Below are positions 5,838-11,661 of a stretch of DNA of 11,661 nucleotides, piece after piece (positions within the stretch are counted from its first letter, which is position 1; the number at the start of each line of letters is the position of its first letter). The position numbers and the translations under genes were made by a program. The notes beneath the pieces are model-generated. The model was not told the origin of the DNA. It saw only the letters and a program-made list of their open reading frames with translations, and made no database searches. The stretch covers positions 1 to 11,661 of the forward strand of contig JBBSUX010000093.1 of the NCBI GenBank assembly GCA_038234045.1, given 5' to 3'. Source of the DNA: JBBSUX01 sp038234045. GTDB lineage: Bacteria; Pseudomonadota; Gammaproteobacteria; Burkholderiales; Burkholderiaceae_C.

Positions 5838-7178
5838 ATGCACCCGCTGCGCCGCCCGCTGCCGAATCTGGCCGCGACTCTTGTGTTGATGGCCTGTGCC
5901 GGTATCGCTGCACGCGCTGCGCACGCCGAGACTCTGATGGATGCCTACGAGGCAGCTCGCGGTTTTGACACGGCATTCCAGTCGGCACAGGCCAACTACG
6001 ATGCATCGGTCAGCCGCGGCGAGCAGCTGCGTGCGGGGTTTCTGCCGTCGGCAAGTCTCACCGCTGGTGTATCGACTGCCTCCACCGATTTCAATCCGGG
6101 TCCGGTTCGCACCACCCCTAATCAGAACATCGGCATCAACGCGGCACAGCCGCTTTACCGGCCGATTAACCGGATCAATTTCGACCAGGGCCAGCGCCAG
6201 ATCGACATCACCCGCGCCGCGCTCGACGCCACCGCGCAGGATCTGATGATCCGCACCAGCCAGACCTATTTCGACGTGCTGGCTGCGAACGACACCCTCG
6301 GTTTTATCGGCGCGCAAAAGACCGCAGTGGCCGAACAGCTCGCATCGGCCAAGCGCGCTTTTGATGTGGGGACAGCGACCATCACCGATACCCGGGAAGC
6401 CCAGGCGCGATATGACCTGGTCGTGGCACAGGAAGTGGCTGCGGACAACGATCTGCGCGTCAAGCAGTTGGCGCTTGATCAGCTTACGGGACAAACGGAC
6501 GTAAAGCCGGCACCCCTGGCGTTGCCGCTGACCCTGCCCGAGCTTCCGCCGCGCTCCTATCCCCAGTGGGTCGATCTGGCCAGGGAGAGCCAGCCAGCGG
6601 TTCGCCAGGCCCAGCTGGCGCTTGATGTGGCGCGGCTCGAAGTGAAAAAGGCGAAGGACGGCAACCTGCCGACGGTCGACCTCGTTGCCGGCTACAACCT
6701 GCAGCGCAATCCAAACGGCACGGCCACGTCCCTCAACGGGGTGCGAACCCGTTCGGCTTCGATCGGGGTGCAGTTGAACATGCCGATCTTTGCCGGCTTC
6801 GCGATCCAGAACCGCGTGCGGGAAACGCTCTCGCTTGAAGAGAAGGCGACAGCCGATTTGGAGACCATCCGCCGCAATGTGGCGCAGACCACGCGCACCA
6901 TTTTCTTCGGAGCCGTCTCAGCAGCCAGGCAGGTAAAAGCGCTCGAAGCCGCTGAAGCATCCAGCCAGAGCGCGCTCGACGCCAACCGGCTCGGCTACCA
7001 GGTGGGCGTGCGCATCAACATCGACGTGTTGAACGCGCAAAGCCAGCTCTTTCAGACCAAGCGAGATCTGGCGCAAGCGCGCTACAACGTGCTCCTTGGA
7101 AATCTGCGGCTGCGGCAGGCAGCTGGAACACTCAATCCCCAGGATCTGCAAAACGTCAGTGCGCTCCTGGTGCCCTGA
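5838..7178 (+). CDS. tolC: TolC-family outer membrane channel protein
   Basis: 446 aa, a normal length for TolC-type outer membrane factors, which trimerise into a barrel plus a long periplasmic helical tunnel for type I secretion and tripartite efflux. An N-terminal signal peptide is clear (MHPLRRPLPN, a hydrophobic stretch, then AHA before ET at about residue 31). The two-fold internal repeat is visible: the first half begins TLMDAYEAARGFDTAFQSAQANYDAS, and the second begins WVDLARESQPAVRQAQLALDVARLEVKKAKDGNLPTVDL. The C-terminal half ends with the family pattern LNAQSQLFQTKRDLAQARYNVLLGNLRLRQAAGTL. GAAGGA at 5825-5830 lies 7 nt before the ATG and is the clearest ribosome-binding site of this cluster. 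No inner-membrane pump, ABC exporter or adaptor gene is adjacent, so TolC probably serves partners encoded elsewhere. Expression may depend on the TetR regulator at the head of the cluster. Confidence 0.95.
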   Translation: MHPLRRPLPNLAATLVLMACAGIAARAAHAETLMDAYEAARGFDTAFQSAQANYDASVSRGEQLRAGFLPSASLTAGVSTASTDFNPGPVRTTPNQNIGINAAQPLYRPINRINFDQGQRQIDITRAALDATAQDLMIRTSQTYFDVLAANDTLGFIGAQKTAVAEQLASAKRAFDVGTATITDTREAQARYDLVVAQEVAADNDLRVKQLALDQLTGQTDVKPAPLALPLTLPELPPRSYPQWVDLARESQPAVRQAQLALDVARLEVKKAKDGNLPTVDLVAGYNLQRNPNGTATSLNGVRTRSASIGVQLNMPIFAGFAIQNRVRETLSLEEKATADLETIRRNVAQTTRTIFFGAVSAARQVKALEAAEASSQSALDANRLGYQVGVRINIDVLNAQSQLFQTKRDLAQARYNVLLGNLRLRQAAGTLNPQDLQNVSALLVP

Positions 7179-7232
7179 GACAGCAGCGTCTGCACACGCA
7201 GGCCAAACCCGCGGCACGTACCTGATTGAGAG

Positions 7233-7254
7233 GCCTGCGGACGGACTAGCAGGC
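7233..7254. other. GC-rich hairpin downstream of tolC
   Basis: GCCTGC (7233-7238) pairs with GCAGGC (7249-7254) across a 10-nt loop. No T-run follows on either strand, so this is not a convincing intrinsic terminator. It could still block 3' exonucleases or contribute to termination in this convergent spacer. Confidence 0.25.
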
Positions 7255-7303
7255 GCGCGGCCACAGTCTCTCAGATAGCCGAATAATTAAGCATAAAATG
7301 ATG

Positions 7304-7350
7304 CTCTAGAGCCTGAACGGTAAGCGCTAGTAGCAACACTTTCGATAGCA
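7304..7350. repeat. Palindromic intergenic repeat, copy 2
   Basis: Aligns without gaps over 47 positions to 2925-2971 (33 identical by eye), sharing CTCTAG at the left, AAGCGCTA in the centre and ATAGCA at the right. Its own hairpin is weaker: CTAGAGC (7306-7312) faces GCGCTAG (7324-7330) with one mismatch. It lies in the 205-bp convergent spacer between tolC (+) and waaA (-), the same type of location as copy 1. No gene is seen in this spacer. Confidence 0.65.
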
Positions 7351-7383
7351 ACAGCATACACCCGGCCTGGTCCAGCCCTGGGC

Positions 7384-8850
7384 TCAGCGCTTGGCTGGCA
7401 CCCGTTGAACCACTTCCCGCGCCGCCAAGGCCAAGGCCTTGGCTGTCTTGTCCGCGGCCCCGCGATGCGCTTCGGCGAATTGTTCGGCTGCTTTGGATGC
7501 TGCGGTGCGGCGGGGTCTGTCGAAAGCGATCAATCGCGCGCGGGCCACTCCGCGGCGCATCGAATCAACCCTGAACGCGGCGCCCGCTGCAAGCGCCTGA
7601 TCGGCGGCTTCCTCAAAATTGAAGGTGGACGGCCCCATGACCACAGGACAGCCGCACAGCGCTGCCTCGATAAGATTTTGGCCGCCCAGCGCGGCGAAGC
7701 TGCCACCGAGCAGGGCTACGTCCGCCATGCCGTAGTACAGCGCCATCTCGCCCAGGGTGTCGCCGAGCCAGATATCGGCTGCGTCAGGACCGCCGCCCGC
7801 GGCCCACTGACTGCGCCGTGAGACGCAATAGCCCGCCTGCTCAAAGAGTGCCTGCACCTCGTCGAAACGTTGGGGATGCCGCGGCACGACCAGCCACTGC
7901 AACGGCTCGCTCTCGGGTGGCGCAGCCAGTTCGCTGACGGTGAAGTCGCTTGTATCGTCTGCTTGACGGAAGACCGTACCAGGCCGCTTTGCGCCAAGGC
8001 GCGTGTTCTTACGCTCGCGCAGCGCCTCGATCAAAGCTGCCTCCTCACCCTCGCGCGAAATCGCCAACATCACCACCGGAGCTGCTCGCGCAGCGCGCCA
8101 TGCCTCTCCCTGCCGACGCATGGCACGCTGGTCGGCGTCGAGTTTTGCGTCGAACTTCAAATTGCCGAACACGCCTGCCACCGGCGCACCCAGCGCTCGC
8201 AAGCGCCGCGCGTCGCCTTGCGACTGCGCATACACCGCATGCAAGCCGCCGTACGCGGGACGCGAAAGCCAAGCGATCCGCTCGGCTTTGGCCAGGGAGT
8301 GCTCGCTCAGACGCGCGTTGACCAGCACCAGGGGAACACCCGCGCGCTCGCAGCCGGCGACCAGGTTCGGCCAGACCTCGGTCTCCATCAAGGCACCGAT
8401 CCGCGGGCGAAAGCGCTTGAGAAAACGTGCGACCGCGCCAGGGGTATCCCAAGGCAGCCATGTCTGCACATCGCCCGCGCGCATCATTCGAGTGCCTTCG
8501 GCGCGACCCGTGGCGGTGCCGTGGGTGAGCAGGATGCGAATGCGCGGTTCGCGCTGACGGAGCGCGGCAATCAGCAACCCTGCCGCGCGCGTCTCGCCCA
8601 GCGAGACTGCATGGATCCAGACAAAGCGACCGCCTGCATCGGCTGGCCGAGGCGCCGCACGGCGCTCAGGTTGCCCGGCAGGTGGCCGATCAGGTGCCGC
8701 GTCGGCCACAGGTGCGTAGCGGCCAAAGCGCGCTGGCACATCCTCCAGATACCCGGCTTCTTTGGCTCCGCGACGGCGCAGCTTGCTCCGCAGCAAAGGC
8801 TGCGCCAACCACATGGCAGCAGAATAAAGCGACAGCGCTGCCGAACTCAT
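7384..8850 (-). CDS. waaA: 3-deoxy-D-manno-octulosonic acid (Kdo) transferase
   Basis: Transfers Kdo from CMP-Kdo to the lipid A precursor at the cytoplasmic face of the inner membrane, an essential step in LPS core synthesis. The 488-aa protein has the GT30 pattern: a hydrophobic N-terminal anchor (about 5-20), WIHAVSLGET (78-87, with Glu86 the expected catalytic base), LLTHGTATG (107-115), METEVWPNL (155-163), VNARLSE (177-183), FGNLKFD (228-234), VPRHPQRF (322-329), and LGDTLGEMALYYGMADVALLGGSF followed by GGQNLIEAALCGCPVVMGP for CMP-Kdo binding. It is longer than the usual 420-430 aa because of two low-complexity segments, about 50-74 (Pro/Arg/Ala-rich) and 281-316 (polar). They lie between conserved blocks, so the fold should be preserved. 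It follows the phosphomannomutase gene by 66 bp on the same strand, so co-transcription is plausible. Confidence 0.95.
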   Translation of the reverse strand: MSSAALSLYSAAMWLAQPLLRSKLRRRGAKEAGYLEDVPARFGRYAPVADAAPDRPPAGQPERRAAPRPADAGGRFVWIHAVSLGETRAAGLLIAALRQREPRIRILLTHGTATGRAEGTRMMRAGDVQTWLPWDTPGAVARFLKRFRPRIGALMETEVWPNLVAGCERAGVPLVLVNARLSEHSLAKAERIAWLSRPAYGGLHAVYAQSQGDARRLRALGAPVAGVFGNLKFDAKLDADQRAMRRQGEAWRAARAAPVVMLAISREGEEAALIEALRERKNTRLGAKRPGTVFRQADDTSDFTVSELAAPPESEPLQWLVVPRHPQRFDEVQALFEQAGYCVSRRSQWAAGGGPDAADIWLGDTLGEMALYYGMADVALLGGSFAALGGQNLIEAALCGCPVVMGPSTFNFEEAADQALAAGAAFRVDSMRRGVARARLIAFDRPRRTAASKAAEQFAEAHRGAADKTAKALALAAREVVQRVPAKR

Positions 8851-8916
8851 TGAACGCGGAAGGTCAAGTGTCGAAAGCGACTCGTGGGCGAATGGATGCT
8901 CGCAGCCACGAAATCG

Positions 8917-10296
8917 TCAGTGCGCAGCGGCACCGACATGGGCATCCGGCTTAACCGTGTGCAGCAGGGCGAGCATGTCCTTCTCGATGCGTTCCATCGC
9001 TTCTTGCGTGTGTCCTTCAAAGCGCATGACGAGCACCGGGGTGGTATTCGAAGCCCGAATCAAACCGAAGCCGTCGGGCCAGTCCACCCGCACGCCGTCA
9101 ATTGTGTTCACCTTGGCTGGAGCGTCGAAATGTGCCGATGCAACCAGCTTTTCCACCAACGCATGCGGCTCGCCTTCGGCGCACTGCACATTGAGTTCGG
9201 GCGTTGAAAAGCTGGTGGGGAGTGCATTGAGTACCGCGTTGGCGTCGGGCGAACGACTGACGATTTCCAGCAGCCGGCAACCGGCATAGGTGCCGTCATC
9301 AAAACCATACCAGCGTTCCTTGAAGAAGATATGCCCGCTCATTTCGCCACCCAGCGGCGAATCGGTCTCACGCATCTTGGCCTTGATGAGCGAATGCCCG
9401 GTCTTGTACATCAGCGGTCGGCCACCCGCTTCTTCGATGGCGGGAGCCAAGCGCTGCGTGCACTTCACATCAAACACGATCTGCCCACCAGGAACGCGGC
9501 TGAGCACATCGCGTGCAAACAGCATCATCTGGCGATCGGGAAAGATGTTCTGGCCATCCTTGGTGACGATTCCGAGGCGGTCACCATCACCATCGAAAGC
9601 CAGGCCCAGCTCCGCATCGCTGGATTGCAATGCAGCGATCAGATCCTTCAGGTTTTCCGGCTTGCTCGGATCGGGATGGTGATTGGGAAAGTTGCCATCC
9701 ACCTCGCTGAAGAGTTCGGTGACCTCACAGCCGATAGCGCGAAAGATGGCAGGTGCCGATGCGCCGGCAATGCCGTTGCCGCAATCCACCACGACCTTGA
9801 TCGGGCGCGCCAATTTGATGTCGCCCACAATGCGCTCGACATAGTCGTGCATCACATTCACGCGGCGGCAAAAACCCTCTTTCAGCTCCCAGCTCTGGCT
9901 GTCCATCGTCTGGCGCAGTGCCTGGATCTCGTCGCCATAGATGGCCTTGCCAGCCAGCACCATCTTGAAGCCGTTGTAATCCTTGGGGTTGTGGCTGCCG
10001 GTTACCTGGATGCCGCTATGGCACAGGGTGTTGGCGGCAAAGTACAGCATGGGCGTGGTGACAGCACCGATGTCGATCACTTCAAGCCCGGCATCGACCA
10101 ATCCAGCAATCAGCGCTTCGGAAAGCTCTGGGCCGCTCAAGCGCCCATCGCGTCCGACCGCCACCGCCTTTTCACCCAGTGACGCAACCTTGGTGCCAAA
10201 AGCTCGACCCAAGGCTCTGGCCACCTCCACATTTAGCGTTGATGGCACAACGCCGCGAATGTCATAGGCTTTGAAGATGGAGGGTGAGAAGGGCAT
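8917..10296 (-). CDS. algC: Phosphomannomutase/phosphoglucomutase (AlgC/ManB type)
   Basis: Interconverts 6-phospho- and 1-phospho-hexoses (mannose and/or glucose) through a phosphoserine, feeding nucleotide sugars for LPS, O-antigen or exopolysaccharide. The 459-aa length and four-domain pattern match the bacterial PMM/PGM enzyme. The start has FKAYDIRGVVP (8-18). The active-site loop TGSHNPKDYNGFKM is at 99-112, with Ser101 the phosphorylated residue. The metal-binding DGDGDR is at 235-240, the sugar-specificity loop GEMSGH at 317-322, and the phosphate-binding RASNTTP at 414-420. All expected catalytic residues are present. The ATG at 10296 gives the family N terminus. It precedes waaA on the same strand and diverges from the ada/alkA fusion gene across a 176-bp spacer. 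The dual-specificity name is inferred from the whole-length similarity pattern; strict substrate preference cannot be read from sequence. algC is the Pseudomonas symbol; manB or pgm would also be used. Confidence 0.93.
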   Translation of the reverse strand: MPFSPSIFKAYDIRGVVPSTLNVEVARALGRAFGTKVASLGEKAVAVGRDGRLSGPELSEALIAGLVDAGLEVIDIGAVTTPMLYFAANTLCHSGIQVTGSHNPKDYNGFKMVLAGKAIYGDEIQALRQTMDSQSWELKEGFCRRVNVMHDYVERIVGDIKLARPIKVVVDCGNGIAGASAPAIFRAIGCEVTELFSEVDGNFPNHHPDPSKPENLKDLIAALQSSDAELGLAFDGDGDRLGIVTKDGQNIFPDRQMMLFARDVLSRVPGGQIVFDVKCTQRLAPAIEEAGGRPLMYKTGHSLIKAKMRETDSPLGGEMSGHIFFKERWYGFDDGTYAGCRLLEIVSRSPDANAVLNALPTSFSTPELNVQCAEGEPHALVEKLVASAHFDAPAKVNTIDGVRVDWPDGFGLIRASNTTPVLVMRFEGHTQEAMERIEKDMLALLHTVKPDAHVGAAAH

Positions 10297-10381
10297 GCGC
10301 GATATCTTTCAGCGAACAGATAAGTTCGAACAGATTGTAGGCAGCGGGAACCAGAGGGCTTGTCGGACGTCTGCGCGATCC

Positions 10382-10404
10382 GGTTGGGCTCATTGAGGTT
10401 GGGC
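10382..10404. repeat. Short direct repeat in the algC / ada-alkA divergent spacer
   Basis: GGTTGGGC occurs at 10382-10389 and again at 10397-10404, a 15-bp period. The same spacer has a second pair, GAACAGAT at 10314-10321 and 10328-10335 (14-bp period), overlapping the palindrome GTTCGAAC (10324-10331). They could be regulator contacts for either divergent gene, but 8-mers of this kind can arise by chance. Confidence 0.2.
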
Positions 10405-10472
10405 CCTTTGGGCATGGAGGAAGATGTCCGGAAACGGCCACACCAAGGCGTTCTGCTTCGTATCATGGGCTC

Positions 10473-11661
10473 ATGTCCTCCCGAAATCGAGACCATTTGC
10501 AGGCTTCACCAATCGGTTCGACGGGCAGCTCCGGCTCTCGCCTACCCCTGGATGACGACGCGTGCTACCGCGCCATGGCAACGCATGACGCTCGTTTCGA
10601 CGGTGTGTTTTTCACAGGTGTCACCTCCACTGGAATCTATTGCCGGCCGGTGTGCCGGGTGCGCATTCCGCGCCAAGCCAACTGCCGTTTTTTCGCCTTC
10701 GCAGCGCAAGCGGAAAGTCATGGATTTCGCCCCTGTCTGCGCTGCCGGCCTGAACTGGCACCAAGCGTCGCCCATGCGCCCGCATGGTCCACAGAAAGCG
10801 CTTCGGCCATCCTGGCGCTGCAGGCTTTGCAGCTATTGCAGGAGCGCGCGACAAGCGGTGATCCAGGTGCAGAGATCGCAGAGCCCCGGAGCAGCGTGGC
10901 GCAGGGCGTGGCAAAGCGCCTGGGTATCAGCGAACGGCATCTGCGCCGGATCTTCGAGACGCATCTAGGCGTATCGCCCTTGCAGGTAGTGCTGACACAT
11001 CGCCTATTGGCGGCCAAGCAATTGCTGACTGACACGACCCTCGCCATTACCGATGTCGCAACAGCTTGCGGCTTCGGTAGCCAGCGGCGTTTCAACGCGG
11101 CATTTCTCTCACGCTACGGGATGAATCCGGCCCGTTTGCGACCACCGCGCAGCACCAAACTGCAGCCGGCTACGCGCGCCTTGAGAACCGATTCGCCGCT
11201 GCTTTCCGTGCCCGCAACCGGAACGAGCGAAGCGCCTGCAGCGATCGAACTGCGGCTCGGCTATCGCCCGCCGTACCACGTCGACGCGATGATGGATTTT
11301 TTGGCTCAGCATGTGGTGCGCGGGATCGAAGAAGTCGTGACCACGCCCAGTGAACGCGTGTACCGGCGGACCGTTTCGTTCGCCAACGAAGCAGATGCAT
11401 TGGGATCATCGCGGATTTCCGGATGGCTTGAACTGCGCTTTGACACCATGCGGCATCAGGTGCTGGTGCGAATCGATGAGCGGCTGGCATCGGCGCTCCC
11501 ATTGCTGCTGCCACGCTTGCGAGCGCTGCTCGATCTGGATTGCGACCCGGTGGCTATCGATGCGCTGCTGATCGCGCATTTCCCGGGAACAGAAGGCATG
11601 CGCGTTCCTGGAACACTCGACGGGTTCGAACTGGCTGTGCGGGCCATCCTTGGCCAGCAAA
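10473..11661 (+). CDS. alkA: Ada-AraC-AlkA fusion: alkylation sensor and DNA-3-methyladenine glycosylase II (3' end outside window)
   Basis: Open from the ATG at 10473 to the window end (396 complete codons, no stop). Residues about 27-93 are an Ada-type zinc domain: DDDACYRAMATHDARFDGVFFTGV, then GIYCRPVC and FRPCLRC supply Cys57, Cys61, Cys88 and Cys91. Cys57 corresponds to the Ada cysteine that accepts a methyl from DNA phosphotriesters. Residues about 140-223 are a two-part AraC helix-turn-helix (RLGISERHLRRIFETHLGVSP and ITDVATACGFGSQRRFNAAF). From about 256 comes the AlkA N-terminal domain (LRLGYRPPYHVDAMMDFLAQ), then the start of the HhH-GPD glycosylase domain (PGTLDGFELAVRAILGQQ). Its catalytic aspartate lies beyond the edge. 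The product should excise 3-methyladenine and similar bases, and may activate its own transcription when methylated. No O6-methylguanine methyltransferase domain is seen between the HTH and AlkA parts. No strong ribosome-binding site is visible; the start is set by the distance to the Ada domain. Confidence 0.93.
   Translation, partial: MSSRNRDHLQASPIGSTGSSGSRLPLDDDACYRAMATHDARFDGVFFTGVTSTGIYCRPVCRVRIPRQANCRFFAFAAQAESHGFRPCLRCRPELAPSVAHAPAWSTESASAILALQALQLLQERATSGDPGAEIAEPRSSVAQGVAKRLGISERHLRRIFETHLGVSPLQVVLTHRLLAAKQLLTDTTLAITDVATACGFGSQRRFNAAFLSRYGMNPARLRPPRSTKLQPATRALRTDSPLLSVPATGTSEAPAAIELRLGYRPPYHVDAMMDFLAQHVVRGIEEVVTTPSERVYRRTVSFANEADALGSSRISGWLELRFDTMRHQVLVRIDERLASALPLLLPRLRALLDLDCDPVAIDALLIAHFPGTEGMRVPGTLDGFELAVRAILGQQ

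Noticed and set aside
7870..8853. 327-codon plus-strand frame opposite waaA
   Set aside because: It is antisense to a clear Kdo transferase, with no recognisable domain in its translation.
9331..10182. 283-codon plus-strand frame opposite the phosphomannomutase gene
   Set aside because: It is antisense to a gene with intact catalytic motifs, and its length is explained by codon bias.
10360..10968. 202-codon plus-strand frame overlapping the start of the Ada-AlkA gene
   Set aside because: It is in a different frame from the Ada zinc domain and AraC HTH, which are unmistakable; its own translation shows no domain.
1..11661. Mobile element, prophage, CRISPR or defence island
   Set aside because: No transposase, integrase, spacer array, nuclease/helicase defence gene or flanking target duplications were seen; all identified genes but one belong to familiar chromosomal families.

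Overview
The window looks like an ordinary stretch of a GC-rich betaproteobacterial chromosome, most likely Burkholderiales. Supporting this are the protein families present, the tetR / methyltransferase / rhodanese / tolC / waaA neighbourhood, and two degenerate copies of an intergenic palindromic repeat. That repeat resembles one I remember as common in Comamonadaceae; this is recall, not a database match. There are no transposases, integrases, CRISPR arrays, rRNA or tRNA genes, and no obvious sign of recent transfer.

Layout, left to right. A 5'-truncated chaC (gamma-glutamylcyclotransferase) is followed by sodC, a Cu/Zn superoxide dismutase with a probable lipobox. sodC converges on a MobA-like nucleotidyltransferase, and their stop codons overlap. 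That gene diverges from pdxH (pyridoxine/pyridoxamine 5'-phosphate oxidase), which is followed after 17 bp by an unrecognised four-helix membrane protein. A 341-bp convergent spacer with repeat copy 1 separates this pair from msrA on the minus strand. A 177-bp divergent spacer with a 20-bp palindrome separates msrA from a plus-strand cluster: tetR, a Pcm-like methyltransferase, a rhodanese and tolC. A 205-bp convergent spacer with repeat copy 2 leads to waaA (Kdo transferase), which lies downstream of a phosphomannomutase/phosphoglucomutase on the minus strand. The window ends inside a plus-strand gene fusing an Ada-type zinc/methyl-acceptor domain, an AraC-type helix-turn-helix and an AlkA glycosylase. 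This gene has no stop codon before the window edge.

Functional themes. The left third is rich in redox and cofactor functions (glutathione turnover, superoxide removal, nucleotidyl transfer possibly for molybdenum cofactor, PLP synthesis, methionine sulfoxide repair). The right half is envelope-related (TolC channel, Kdo addition to lipid A, sugar-phosphate isomerisation for LPS or exopolysaccharide) and ends with alkylation-damage repair. I did not find a convincing undescribed multi-gene system. The points most worth a second look are the repeat pair confined to the two long convergent spacers, the candidate operator between msrA and tetR, the extra segments in WaaA and PdxH, and the Ada-AraC-AlkA fusion.
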